Source of the DNA: Pirellulaceae bacterium
Lineage (GTDB): Bacteria; Planctomycetota; Planctomycetia; Pirellulales; Pirellulaceae
Direction: 5' to 3'
NCBI GenBank assembly: GCA_029243025.1
Contig: JAQWSU010000045.1
Span: 372,001-436,000, forward strand
DNA length: 64,000 nt
Below the pieces are notes generated by a model. That model had not been told where the DNA came from, did not search any database, and was given only the letters and a program-made list of their open reading frames with translations. Made by a program: the position numbers and the translations under genes. This document shows positions 1 to 8,754 of this stretch, in pieces (position 1 is the first letter of the stretch; each line of letters opens with the position of its first letter).

Positions 1-533
1 CGGATAATGAAGGCGAGCTGACCGATCGTTTGCTGGCTGTACCTCCCAACGGAGAATGCACGCTTTTCATCGATTCCCCAGGTGGCAGCCCGTACTGCGC
101 AATCGCCCTCACCACCTTGATTCGCCTCCGTGGCATTCGAGCGACGGGCATTGTAACGGGCGAATGCTCATCGGCGACCTTGTGGCCCTTTGCAGCTTGC
201 GAGCGTCGGATCGTGACTCCGTTCAGCGTGCTCCTATTCCACCCGATGAAGTGGCAGAGCGAAGAACACGTGGGTTTGCAAGAAGCGGCAGAGTGGGCTC
301 GACACTTCGGCTCGTTAGAAGGCGACATGGACCGTCTTTTGTCGGACCTACTGGAAGTCGACTCTAAACTGCTGGATGACTGGATTAACCCAGGGCGATA
401 TGTGTCCGGACGCGAATTCGCCGAAGCAGGACTTGCCGAGCTAATCACACTCGAACAAATCACTCGCAAGCCGCCGGCAGCAAGCAACGGGACCAAGGTT
501 ACCGCCGCCAAAACTAGCAGCCACACCTCCTGA
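1..533 (+). CDS. ClpP-like serine protease, 5' end missing
   Basis: The reading frame is open from base 3 through the window edge, so the N-terminus is missing. The visible part has the ClpP/crotonase fold pattern: FIDSPGGS (ClpP usually YINSPGG), then GECSSATLW, whose fifth residue fits the nucleophilic serine, then LLFHPM, which supplies the histidine. The stretch NPGRYVSGREFAEAGLAEL aligns with the family segment around the third triad residue, but a Gly sits where E. coli ClpP has Asp171. It may be a ClpP paralogue with an altered triad or a non-catalytic ring subunit. The tail after about codon 150 is low complexity. No partner Clp gene is visible beside it. The family call is solid; activity is uncertain. 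Confidence 0.8.
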   Translation, partial: DNEGELTDRLLAVPPNGECTLFIDSPGGSPYCAIALTTLIRLRGIRATGIVTGECSSATLWPFAACERRIVTPFSVLLFHPMKWQSEEHVGLQEAAEWARHFGSLEGDMDRLLSDLLEVDSKLLDDWINPGRYVSGREFAEAGLAELITLEQITRKPPAASNGTKVTAAKTSSHTS

Positions 534-569
534 TGCTGGCGGGTCAGACGACTGCTCGATAATCAGCAA

Positions 570-1535
570 TCACGCTCGGTATAACTCATGGCAATCGCTG
601 CAACTTTTTTGCATCTTTCCCGCCGATTCACGCGCCCCGCCATAGTCCTCTCGTTTCACCGCATCGACGATCTCTAACGCCGCATCTTTCAGTTGGCGAC
701 AATAAGCAACGTAGTCATCGTCATCCGCATCGACCATTCCTTCTCGTGTCAGCACTTCAGCCATACTAGCCATGAGCTGTCCCTCACGAACGATGCGCTC
801 ACGCTCTTTTTTGAATTCCTGTTCCGAGGCAAGCCACGACGCCAAACGGTCTTGTTGAGACTGCTTAATCCGCATCATCAGCGGTGCACGCTCGCAAATT
901 GCAGACCAACCGGCATCGGTGTCAGTGGCATCGGTGTCAGCGGCGAGAGTCGATCCACCCACCAAATCTTGAAAATCGATTTGACGCTGTTTTGTTTCCC
1001 GATATACCCCAGTTGTGCCGATTTTTGCATTCTTGGCGGTATGAGCCATTCGATCTCGAGCAATGCGAGCCGACTTCTTCCAACGCACTTCCCCATCGTA
1101 CTGGTCGACGATGGCAAACAACATGGCGGCGGCAGTCAAATCGATTCGCGCTTGTCGGTAGCCTAGCCCCTTAAAATGACCTGCTGAGGTGAGTGATTGA
1201 TCTAGGCGAAGCTTGATCGCTTTCACTTCATCCTCGATGGTTGACGGAGAAACGATGGCACTCCATGCGAACGAGCCGGCCACTTGGTTTGCTTCCCCTG
1301 TCGGAGACTTGACGGTCTGGCCGTCGGTTGCCCCAGCTCGTGTCGACCGGCGGGGGCGTGAACCGAGCAAACCTTCCGCAAAAGCGTCGTCGAAGAAAAT
1401 ACCAGCGGCACCCTGTTCAAAACGGGGATATCGAGCGCGAGGCTCCTGCGGTTTTTGAGTTTGCCCCCACAACAGCGCAAAACTGACAAACATGCCAAGC
1501 CCAATCGCAATGCTGGCAACAAACGACTGTTTCAT
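570..1535 (-). CDS. Secreted c-type cytochrome with C-terminal heme site
   Basis: A 321-residue protein starting at an ATG preceded by GAGG six bases upstream. An open frame continues further upstream, but this start places a signal peptide (MKQSFVASIAIGLGMFVSFALLWG) at the N-terminus. The only heme motif is CSDCH at residues 312-316, six residues before the end. This is the arrangement of cytochrome c' and related four-helix proteins, where the CxxCH lies in the last helix. The region from about residue 90 is mostly helical and charged. A short DTDATDTDA segment comes from a duplicated DNA unit near 905-940. It is divergent from the ApbE gene. It is probably a periplasmic electron carrier or sensor; no redox partner is adjacent. 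Confidence 0.75.
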   Translation of the reverse strand: MKQSFVASIAIGLGMFVSFALLWGQTQKPQEPRARYPRFEQGAAGIFFDDAFAEGLLGSRPRRSTRAGATDGQTVKSPTGEANQVAGSFAWSAIVSPSTIEDEVKAIKLRLDQSLTSAGHFKGLGYRQARIDLTAAAMLFAIVDQYDGEVRWKKSARIARDRMAHTAKNAKIGTTGVYRETKQRQIDFQDLVGGSTLAADTDATDTDAGWSAICERAPLMMRIKQSQQDRLASWLASEQEFKKERERIVREGQLMASMAEVLTREGMVDADDDDYVAYCRQLKDAALEIVDAVKREDYGGARESAGKMQKSCSDCHELYRA

Positions 1536-1613
1536 GGGAAGCCTCAAAATCGACTTGGCGAATATCAAAGGAGCGTCTAAGACCAGTATAGTCAAGTTTG
1601 CGCTTTTCTCGGC

Positions 1614-1619
1614 TATAAT
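1614..1619 (+). promoter_or_regulatory. Candidate -10 box for the ApbE gene
   Basis: A perfect TATAAT lies 46 bases before the chosen ApbE start, in the 130-base divergent gap. The hexamer 17 bases upstream (GTCAAG) is a poor -35 match, so this is only a candidate. Confidence 0.3.
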
Positions 1620-1665
1620 TGCGTTAATCGTAAGAGCCTCCAGTATCATCACACGATCGAATTCA

Positions 1666-2763
1666 ATGAATCGAAAACCGGATCATTCCACGAGGCGGCA
1701 GTTTCTCACTGGACAATCAGCCGTTGATGCCATTGGCAACCTCGGACAATCCGTCCAGCAGAAGCTTCCAACACCCGCTGGGAGCGATTCGTTAGAAGGG
1801 CGCACCTATCTCGTCCAAATCGGTCGCCGAGCGATGGCGTGTGAATTTGACGTCTACTTGAACGCCGGGGAGCATGAAGCCGCCACCGAATATGCGATCG
1901 AAGCATTGGATTTGATTGAAGAGATCGAAGATCAGTTGAGCGTTTATCGACATCGAAGTGAAGTCAGTCGGCTCAATCTGGTGGCCGCGACTCGACCAGT
2001 TTCCGTCGATCGACGGCTTTACCAGCTTCTGAAAAGTGCGATTCAGCTCCACAAAGAGACCAAGGGCGCCTTTGACATTACTTCCGGCCCGCTAATCAAA
2101 GTCTGGGGGTTTTATCGTCGTGAAGGAAAACTACCCACATCGGATGCTCTCGAAACCGCCCGCGCATCTGTCGGGAGCGACTACTTGAAATTGAGCGATG
2201 ACTTCACAGTGGCATTTCGCCGGGCCGGCGTCGAAATCAACCTCGGTGGAATCGGAAAGGGCTTCGCGTTAGACCAATGTCAATCTCTCTTGCGTGAACG
2301 AGCCGTGGAAGATTTCATGATTCATGGAGGCAACAGCAGCATTCTGGCTTCCGGCGACCGTGCGGGTTCGGCAGGAAGTGGCTGGACAGTAGGGATCCGC
2401 CACCCTTTACGACCCGAGCGTCGCATCGCCGAAATTCGCCTGCGTGACAAATCGCTCGGCACGTCGGGAACCGGAACACAGCATTTCTATCATCAAGGAC
2501 GCAAGTACGGCCACATTATCGATCCCCGCTCGGGGCAACCTGCCGAAGGTGTCTTGTCGACGACTGTTGTCGCCCCACGTGCTGCCATCGCAGACGCATT
2601 GTCAACTGCTTTCTACGTAATGGGAGTTGACGAAATCCGTCAGTACTGTGAGTCCCATCCAGAGATAGGAGCTTTGATCATCTGCGCGGGAAAACAAAGC
2701 GGCGTGGTCGACATCAGTGAGTTCGGCATGGATGACACAGCGTGGAGCCAGTTGGAAAACTAA
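1666..2763 (+). CDS. apbE: ApbE-family FAD:protein FMN transferase
   Basis: A 365-residue member of the ApbE family, which moves FMN from FAD onto threonines of envelope redox proteins such as Nqr and Rnf subunits. Visible family motifs are MACEFDVYL near the start, GAFDITSGPLIKVWGF, EINLGGIGKGFALD, the GGNSS turn, SLGTSG, the HIIDPRSGQPA metal/FAD site and the ADALSTAFYVMG helix. I chose the ATG giving MNRKPDHSTRRQFL. Its TRRQFL resembles a Tat leader, but the following stretch is not very hydrophobic, so export is uncertain. The gene stands alone and is divergent from a cytochrome gene. No flavinylation target is visible nearby. Confidence 0.9.
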   Translation: MNRKPDHSTRRQFLTGQSAVDAIGNLGQSVQQKLPTPAGSDSLEGRTYLVQIGRRAMACEFDVYLNAGEHEAATEYAIEALDLIEEIEDQLSVYRHRSEVSRLNLVAATRPVSVDRRLYQLLKSAIQLHKETKGAFDITSGPLIKVWGFYRREGKLPTSDALETARASVGSDYLKLSDDFTVAFRRAGVEINLGGIGKGFALDQCQSLLRERAVEDFMIHGGNSSILASGDRAGSAGSGWTVGIRHPLRPERRIAEIRLRDKSLGTSGTGTQHFYHQGRKYGHIIDPRSGQPAEGVLSTTVVAPRAAIADALSTAFYVMGVDEIRQYCESHPEIGALIICAGKQSGVVDISEFGMDDTAWSQLEN

Positions 2764-2791
2764 CTCCGCCGTCCGCAGCAAACGACAACTC

Positions 2792-4339
2792 TTAGTCCCA
2801 CCACCAAGACGCGTGTTTTTTTTTCGAATCATTGCGAGGCTGAGACATCTTACGGATGCGAATGCCTCCCGACTTAAAACCCCGTGCATACAAGTCAGCA
2901 GGTCGAAAGCTTACTCCACCACTGACCGCTGCGATCACATACTTGCGATTGATCACACGATGGTTGACAACCGACAGGACTTCGCGCGGTGCGCGACCAT
3001 GCGGGACGCGATATTTTTCTTCTGTCAACCAGAATCGCATCGGCCAGTTGACTCGCGACGGAATATCCTCGTGCTTAAGTACGGCAGCGACAATCGCCAA
3101 GCGGAATAGATTGTCCAATTCCGCGTAGACAGGATAGAGCTTCGCAAGCTCGGCAAAATGATCCGTAAAGCTCTGGGCGAATTCACGATTCAATCGCTCA
3201 GACTGCCCCGTATGAACCCGCAGACCTTGGCGCGACAACAATTCATTCTCACTCAAAACTCGGACCACCTGAGGTGCGAAACGGACCCCCGTCTTGTCAT
3301 CATTCCAAACGGCCAGCCTCTCTCGCAAGGCGAACCACCAACGCAGAACGTCCAAGTCAGGCGGTGCCTCGCCTGGAGCCACTTCAATCCGATCCAGATA
3401 GCTGACCACCTCGGGGGAACCGGGCTCCAAACCAATTCCAATTCGTTTCATGTGGTAGTCAGCTTCGATCAGCACCCTCGCAACTCGTGTGTCTGAAGAA
3501 ATCCCATTGATTTCGATTTGCTGGTGTCCCAATGCGTCTCGTAATCCGATTAACCATTGCTTGCGCTGGCCCGGCTTGAGAGGTTGTTGACTTGACCGGG
3601 CCAAAAAGTTTTGAGTTTTCAGCAATCGGTCTTGAGTGGGTGTGATTGAGCAAACAAATAAGCCATCGCTCAAAAAAGCGTTTCGAAACAAAACGACCAG
3701 GTCGTCGAGTCGCAACACAGGACGAAGTGTGAGCTGATCAACCACTCTCCCCTCGCCGTTGATAAACCAAGGTCCAGCAGGACCGGCAATAATCACATCC
3801 GAGTTATTTTGATCAATCACCAGGTAATCAACCCGATTCAGCCCGGCAAGAAAACGCATTTCCGGCGTCGCAGGCAAACCCTCGGCAACGCGTAACGCCA
3901 GTTGCCGTTCCAAACGATTCAAAGAAACTTTTCGTAGGTGGCTAGAACGACCAATCTCTTGTCGAAATTTAACTCGTTCGGCAATCGCATTTGCCGACTT
4001 CCAGACAGGCGATAGATCGTTCGCAACCCGCTCCTCGAGTCTGTGCATGACACCTGAAGTGTCAACGAATACGCCTCCTGGAAATCCCTGTAGAGATCCT
4101 TCCCCACCGACGTCAGCCCAAGTCGTCGGCGCAATGGTTGCCTGGATCAATTCGATCAAGGTATCGAAGTCTGCCTGGGCAGCGCCCCCCGCTCCCCCAG
4201 AAGCCACGTCAACCCGTTCGGTAACGCTTGGATCCTCTGCTTGGCAACGACCAGCGGTAACGATCAGCGTAAGTAAAATCACGCCTGACATGAAGATGGT
4301 TGACCAGGTGACAAATCGCCGCTGAACGACACGTGCCAT
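2792..4339 (-). CDS. DUF1598-type secreted planctomycete protein
   Basis: A 515-residue protein whose start is fixed by GGGAGG about five bases before the ATG. The N-terminus is a signal peptide or membrane anchor (about residues 8-33, ending near GRCQAED). The sequence fits the planctomycete family DUF1598 from memory: GGVFVDTSGVMHRL, then a domain with VDYLVIDQNNSDVIIAGPAGPW, the DALG motif and a C-terminal PMRFWLTEEKYRV and GGVSF segment. Function is unknown; the two GG-rich motifs suggest beta-rich extracellular domains. The tail is basic and ends in tryptophans. It is the distal gene of a minus-strand pair with the Cys-rich gene, but a terminator separates them. Confidence 0.75.
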   Translation of the reverse strand: MARVVQRRFVTWSTIFMSGVILLTLIVTAGRCQAEDPSVTERVDVASGGAGGAAQADFDTLIELIQATIAPTTWADVGGEGSLQGFPGGVFVDTSGVMHRLEERVANDLSPVWKSANAIAERVKFRQEIGRSSHLRKVSLNRLERQLALRVAEGLPATPEMRFLAGLNRVDYLVIDQNNSDVIIAGPAGPWFINGEGRVVDQLTLRPVLRLDDLVVLFRNAFLSDGLFVCSITPTQDRLLKTQNFLARSSQQPLKPGQRKQWLIGLRDALGHQQIEINGISSDTRVARVLIEADYHMKRIGIGLEPGSPEVVSYLDRIEVAPGEAPPDLDVLRWWFALRERLAVWNDDKTGVRFAPQVVRVLSENELLSRQGLRVHTGQSERLNREFAQSFTDHFAELAKLYPVYAELDNLFRLAIVAAVLKHEDIPSRVNWPMRFWLTEEKYRVPHGRAPREVLSVVNHRVINRKYVIAAVSGGVSFRPADLYARGFKSGGIRIRKMSQPRNDSKKKHASWWWD

Positions 4340-4424
4340 TTCGACCTCCCCGTTCTCGTGGACAAACCCCACCGATCGGAGCTTGACAGAAAAGAGAAGG
4401 CCGAGTCAAGCAGCAAGTTGACAC

Positions 4425-4460
4425 AAAAAAAACCCTTGGCAGATGATGCCAAGGGTTTTT
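4425..4460 (-). terminator. Intrinsic terminator of the Cys-rich repeat gene
   Basis: Read on the minus strand, a 13-bp perfect stem (AAAACCCTTGGCA and its complement) with a five-base loop runs into eight T. It lies about 50 bases after the stop of the Cys-rich gene and before the DUF1598 start. Five T also follow on the plus strand, but no plus-strand gene enters it. Confidence 0.9.
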
Positions 4461-4508
4461 GCTTCATTAAACGCATCAGGACGCGTCACTGCGCGTCCAT
4501 TCGTCGTT

Positions 4509-5051
4509 TTAGTTGCAACCGCAGGACGGCTCGCAACCGCAAGCGGGCTCACATCCGCATGCAGGTTCGCAGCACGACGAGTGGCGTCGCACCTTGTTGA
4601 GCAAGTGCGAAAGCAAACCACCACCGCAACGTTTGTGACCACATCCGCTGTCACATCCGCAGGAAGGCTCACAACCACAAGCGGGCTCGCACGATGCTTC
4701 GCAACCACAAGCGGGCTCGCAGGACGTTTCGCAACCGCAAGCAGGCTCACAACCGCAGGCAGGTTCGCAGCATGACGTGTGACGTCGTGCCTTGTTGAGC
4801 AAATGCGAAAGCAAACCACCACCGCAACGATTGCGACCACATCCACTGTCACATCCGCAGGAAGGCTCACAGCCACAAGCGGGCTCGCAAGATGCTTCAC
4901 AACCACAGGCGGGCTCACAAGATGCTTCACAACCGCAAGCCGGTTCACAACCACATCCTAAACGCGAGAAAAGTCCAGCCTCGACGCTGCTACTGCTGAT
5001 AATCAACAGGGCGATCGCCATAACGGCCGGAGCAACATGACTAAATTTCAT
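4509..5051 (-). CDS. Secreted Cys-rich repeat protein (CEPACGCE repeats)
   Basis: A 180-residue protein with a signal peptide (residues 1-25, cleavage after VEA). I count 38 cysteines, about one in five residues. It is built from CEPACGCE/ASCEPACGCE units and a larger module of about 68 residues present twice: GCDSGCGxxRCGGGLLSHLLNKxRRHxSCCEPACGCEP. The start follows AGGAG. The composition suggests disulfide-crosslinked envelope or wall material, or metal binding; neither is proven. The RCGGGLLxxL element recurs as RCHGGLFxxL in the Cys/His-rich protein at 25.7-26.3 kb. Transcription probably stops at the strong terminator just downstream. The DNA is internally repetitive, so copy number may vary between strains. 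Confidence 0.85.
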   Translation of the reverse strand: MKFSHVAPAVMAIALLIISSSSVEAGLFSRLGCGCEPACGCEASCEPACGCEASCEPACGCEPSCGCDSGCGRNRCGGGLLSHLLNKARRHTSCCEPACGCEPACGCETSCEPACGCEASCEPACGCEPSCGCDSGCGHKRCGGGLLSHLLNKVRRHSSCCEPACGCEPACGCEPSCGCN

Positions 5052-5887
5052 GGGAGGGCTCCTTTTGTCATTCCCAAGTACGAAAACACACCTAGCGACT
5101 ATCTGCTTCGCCGTGGCTCGGGTCCCGCGATGAAGATCGGCGGCAACACGCGTTAAACACATGGCGATCAGCTGAGTTACATTACTCAGGTCTTGCGTTC
5201 GTATCGGCTTACCTGTCACGCAAGACTTAACCAGTCAACGCATACTTCGTGTTTTCCGTAAATGCAAGGACTGCCTATAACGGCAAATTGACTTGGAGCA
5301 AAAATATCGATTATGCCGGGCAGACGGAGTTTTTGGATCACACGAAGAAAGCGGCCTCTTATCCCGCTACAGCTGGTGAAATCTGCATAACAGACGAGTC
5401 ATTGGAATGAAGAATCGATACAACCGCCCAAGCCCGTTCCAATCCGCTCACAAACCCATCGGAGCTTGAACTCGGATGACAAACGGCACTCGGCTTTTTC
5501 CGACTCGTCGATCTCACTCACAGGATCGCCATTGAGGCTGGCTCTAAAAAGGATGACGAGTCGTCGGAGGTCGTTGTAGAGTGAGGCCGTTGCGAATCTT
5601 CCGGCGTTGGTCATTTTCACCCCATCTGCTGCTCTCAACGAAACGACACGGCAAAGGCAATCTGGGCGAGCAAGAAACCGGTAAACCAATGTAAGACAAC
5701 ATGTTACAAACCAACACACCCCCCCCCAACCCTGGCAAAAAGAGCGGACATCAATCGATTCATCTGTCTGCAGCTCGAAGTATCAGTCTCCCTCGACGCA
5801 TCCCCCCTTTGTCTGCTACACTCCGGGATTGCTTTGAGCCCCTTGTCCTGGGGCTTCCTGACCTCGTGGCAAATCAAACCTGATTGA
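5052..5887. other. Long gap without a convincing gene
   Basis: This stretch holds the leader of the Cys-rich gene on its left and the tpiA leader on its right. The open frames inside it have no recognisable motif, no good ribosome site and odd composition. A C-run (about 5720-5729) and a hairpin (AGCCCC, seven-base loop, GGGGCT, 5837-5855) lie before tpiA. I see no tRNA or known RNA family. It could hide a small RNA. Confidence 0.4.
5837..5855 (+). repeat. Hairpin in the tpiA leader
   Basis: A six-base-pair perfect stem AGCCCC/GGGGCT with a seven-base loop ends 32 bases before the tpiA start. There is no T-run, so it is not a terminator. It may affect mRNA stability or initiation. Confidence 0.35.
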
Positions 5888-6664
5888 ATGGAGCCCAACG
5901 TGAGACGCCCCTTTGTCGCTGGCAATTGGAAGATGAACATGACGCGTCAGAGCTCCATCGACTTGGCGAAGGCCTTGGCGTCGGAATGTTCAGCCGACAT
6001 CGACGTCGCCGTCTGTCCGCCGAGCGTTTATTTAGACGCCGTTGGCCAAGTCATCAATGGCTCAAAAATTGAGCTGGGAGCTCAAGACGTCTACCACGAA
6101 GCCTCGGGGGCCTACACGGGCGAGATTAGCACCGACATGATTCTCGACGTCGGCTGCAAGTACGTCATCCTCGGACATAGCGAACGACGAAACATCCTGG
6201 GTGAATCAAACGCAGAGGTCAATGAAAAACTGACAGCAGCACTCGCCTCTGGTTTGATTCCAATCGTCTGTGTTGGTGAACTTCTCGAGCAACGAGAGGC
6301 AAATCAAACCCTGAATGTGATCAAAGAACAATTCGATGGTTCGTTCGCAGGTATCCGTTCCGAGCAAATGAAGAAGTGCGTCATTGCCTACGAACCTGTT
6401 TGGGCGATCGGGACAGGCAAAGTCGCAACGCCTGAACAGGCAGAAGAAGTTCACGCCGACATTCGTCGAATTCTTACCGAACAATTTGATGCCGCAATTG
6501 CTGACGCTGTGCGAATTCAATACGGCGGAAGCGTCAAACCTGACAACGCCGGAGAATTAATGGGACAACCCAACATTGATGGTGCGTTAGTCGGTGGCGC
6601 CTCACTCAAGGCCGACAGCTTCTTGGCAATCGTTGGCGCATCACAACAAACACAAACCGCGTGA
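5888..6664 (+). CDS. tpiA: Triosephosphate isomerase
   Basis: A 258-residue glycolytic enzyme interconverting dihydroxyacetone phosphate and glyceraldehyde 3-phosphate in the cytoplasm. All catalytic residues are present: Lys15 in AGNWKMN, His97 in LGHSERR and Glu169 in AYEPVWAIGTG. The phosphate-binding YGGSVKPDNAGEL and GALVGGASL are intact. Length is normal for the family. It heads a plus-strand run with secG, yicC, gmk, rpoZ, coaC and coaB. The gap to secG is 44 bases, so co-transcription is likely. Confidence 0.98.
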   Translation: MEPNVRRPFVAGNWKMNMTRQSSIDLAKALASECSADIDVAVCPPSVYLDAVGQVINGSKIELGAQDVYHEASGAYTGEISTDMILDVGCKYVILGHSERRNILGESNAEVNEKLTAALASGLIPIVCVGELLEQREANQTLNVIKEQFDGSFAGIRSEQMKKCVIAYEPVWAIGTGKVATPEQAEEVHADIRRILTEQFDAAIADAVRIQYGGSVKPDNAGELMGQPNIDGALVGGASLKADSFLAIVGASQQTQTA

Positions 6665-6708
6665 GCAATCACGTACCAGATACGATTTAACGTAAGGGAG
6701 TTTGATCG

Positions 6709-7152
6709 ATGCTTGAGACCATGGTCTTCGCAAGTTTTTTGCAATACGCATTTGGCATCCTGCTAACCCTCACGGCCATCTTTCTGATCCTGCTTGTATT
6801 GGTGCAACGTGGTCGGGGTGGCGGCTTGGCTGGTGCCTTTGGCGGCATGGGCGGGCAAAGTGCCTTCGGCACCAAAGCTGGCGATATGTTTACCAAAGTG
6901 ACGATCGGAGCTTCAATTTTCTGGATTGTGCTTTGCATCGCCTCCATCAAGTTCCTTGGATCCAAAGATGCTGGAGCCTTTGACGACGGGACAATGCCAA
7001 CCCAACAAAGTGCACCCGATCGATCGAAACCTATCGATGACGGCAGGTCGGGCAGCAACACGCCACCCGCTGATTCCACCGCGCCCGCTGATTCGGCCGC
7101 ACCCGCTGATTCCAAGGCGACGACTCCGACTCCGCCGGCCGAATCCAACTAG
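6709..7152 (+). CDS. secG: SecG preprotein translocase subunit with Ala/Pro-rich tail
   Basis: A 147-residue SecG, the small accessory subunit of the SecYEG channel. Two membrane helices are visible (about residues 8-33 and 62-83), joined by the conserved loop LVQRGRGGGLAGAFGG and GGQSAFGTKAGD. The ATG is preceded by AAGGGAG. From about residue 88 the protein carries a hydrophilic tail with three PADS units and many Pro, Thr and Ala, longer than the usual 75-110-residue SecG. The tail should be soluble and disordered. Placement after tpiA is common in bacteria. Confidence 0.93.
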   Translation: MLETMVFASFLQYAFGILLTLTAIFLILLVLVQRGRGGGLAGAFGGMGGQSAFGTKAGDMFTKVTIGASIFWIVLCIASIKFLGSKDAGAFDDGTMPTQQSAPDRSKPIDDGRSGSNTPPADSTAPADSAAPADSKATTPTPPAESN

Positions 7153-7200
7153 ATTTCCCATGGCTTGCCGACTTGCCAGACACTGCAGAGGATTTTCGAC

Positions 7201-8085
7201 GTGTTGTTAAGTATGACTGGGTTTGGCGAGTCTCAGCTTGAAGTCGATGGCTTGCGAATTCGAGCCGAGCTTCGTTCTGTCAATAGTCGCCATCTCAAGC
7301 TTTCTTGCCGACTCCCCGATGGATACGCAGGTCTTGAACCTCGGATTGACTCCTTGATCCGAAGTGAGATTCGCCGTGGAACGATTCAATTGTCGTTGCA
7401 GATCGATCTGGCAGCAAAAGCCGATGACTACGAAATCAATCGGGCGGTACTGGTGTCTTACCATGAGCAGCTAAACCACATCGCGGGTGAGTTAGAACTC
7501 CCTTTGGACTTGCAACTTGAACGGCTTGTTCTCTTGCCGGGAGTGATCCAGGAAAAACGAGAGTCTTCCGAGAATCTCGACGAGCTCTGGTCGACCATCG
7601 CGCAGGCTATTTCACAGGCCATGAAACAGCTTAATCAGATGCGGGGGGAGGAAGGCCATGCGATGGAACAGGATTTACGTGAAAACTGCCGCATCGTCGG
7701 CAACGAATTAAAGAGCATTCGAGCCCGAGCTCCCGAAGTCGTAAAGGCTTATCAGGCCCGATTGACGGAGCGAATCAGCGGATTATTAGAAGATCATAAC
7801 GTTCAGGCTGAGCCTGCCGACGTAGTGCGCGAGGTGGGAGTATTTTCCGACCGCGTCGACATTTCAGAGGAAACGGTCCGGCTGGAAAGTCATCTGCAAC
7901 AGTTCGACAAGATCATGACAGACAGCGAATCTTCCGGTCGCAAACTAGATTTTGTGATTCAAGAAATGTTCCGAGAAACGAATACGATTGGCTCCAAAGC
8001 CAACGATGCCACGATCGCCCGACATGTCGTGGAGATTAAAACAAGCATCGAACGTCTTCGGGAGATGATTCAAAACGTTGAATAG
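7201..8085 (+). CDS. yicC: YicC/YloC-family endoribonuclease
   Basis: A 294-residue protein of the YicC/YloC family, shown in other bacteria to act as an endoribonuclease. I chose GTG at 7201, giving MLLSMTGFGES, because GAGG lies nine bases upstream and the family starts with M(I/L)xSMTGFG. Motifs include the N-terminal SVNSRHLKL, the mid-protein LPGV, and the C-terminal DUF1732-type block with EVGVFSDRVDISEE, RLxSHLxQF, SSGRKLDFVIQEMFRETNTIGSKAND and VEIKTSIERLREMIQNVE. Family members are typically next to gmk, as here. Confidence 0.93.
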   Translation: MLLSMTGFGESQLEVDGLRIRAELRSVNSRHLKLSCRLPDGYAGLEPRIDSLIRSEIRRGTIQLSLQIDLAAKADDYEINRAVLVSYHEQLNHIAGELELPLDLQLERLVLLPGVIQEKRESSENLDELWSTIAQAISQAMKQLNQMRGEEGHAMEQDLRENCRIVGNELKSIRARAPEVVKAYQARLTERISGLLEDHNVQAEPADVVREVGVFSDRVDISEETVRLESHLQQFDKIMTDSESSGRKLDFVIQEMFRETNTIGSKANDATIARHVVEIKTSIERLREMIQNVE

Positions 8086-8136
8086 TCGGTCGCTGATCAG
8101 CGTCACGTCGTCGCAAACGAATCGTGAGTTTCAAGC

Positions 8137-8703
8137 ATGGCTACGGGAAAGGTGGTAATTGTCTCCGGCCCCTCAGGGGCTGGAAAGACGACCGTCGTGA
8201 AACGGCTCATTCAGAGCTGCGCCGTACCCCTGGAATTGAGTGTTTCAGCCACCACCCGACCAGCTCGCCCCGACGAGCAAGATGGTATCGATTACCAATT
8301 CATGTCAGACGAAGAGTTTCAGCGACGCAAATCTGCCGGGGAATTCCTGGAGTGTTTTGAGGTATTCGGCAGTGGATCCTGGTACGGTACGCTCCGAAGT
8401 GAAGTAACTACTAGCCTTGATGCGGGCAAATGGGTACTCTTAGAAATTGACGTTCAGGGTATGCAATCCGTTCAAGCCCAATTCCCGGGTGCTATCTCAA
8501 TCTTCATTCGACCCTCCAGCCTTGCAGAACTCGAACAGCGCCTACGCGGTCGAGCGACCGAATCGGAAAAGACAATTCAACGTCGGCTCGAAGTCGCGGC
8601 GCGCGAGTGGTCCTACAAAACTCAATATGCTTACGACATCGTAAATGAATCGGTTGAAGATACAGTCACCAAGATCAGTCAAGCGTTAAGTTCGCACACC
8701 TAA
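8137..8703 (+). CDS. gmk: Guanylate kinase
   Basis: A 188-residue kinase converting GMP to GDP. The P-loop GPSGAGKTT is at residues 11-19. It is followed by SVSATTRPARPDEQDGIDYQFMSDEEF (GMP-binding region), VLLEIDVQGMQSV and the lid segment with RLRGRATESEKTIQRRL. Length is normal. It sits between yicC and rpoZ, the same order as in many bacteria. It supplies GDP for GTP and dGTP synthesis. Confidence 0.97.
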   Translation: MATGKVVIVSGPSGAGKTTVVKRLIQSCAVPLELSVSATTRPARPDEQDGIDYQFMSDEEFQRRKSAGEFLECFEVFGSGSWYGTLRSEVTTSLDAGKWVLLEIDVQGMQSVQAQFPGAISIFIRPSSLAELEQRLRGRATESEKTIQRRLEVAAREWSYKTQYAYDIVNESVEDTVTKISQALSSHT

Positions 8704-8754
8704 TCTAAATTCAAACGCATTTATTGCGTCCTGCCATCCCAAAGAGAGGTATCC

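Noticed and set aside
4406-4954. A 182-codon frame of Val/Ala repeats in the Cys-rich gene region
   Set aside because: Shadow of the repeated DNA in another frame; no start signal.
5399-5719. A 106-codon minus-strand frame between the Cys-rich gene and tpiA
   Set aside because: No ribosome site, no motif, odd Cys/Arg composition; likely chance frame.
6687-7148. A long frame antisense to secG, rich in Gly/Val/Ala
   Set aside because: Mirror of the repetitive secG tail; SecG is the recognised protein.
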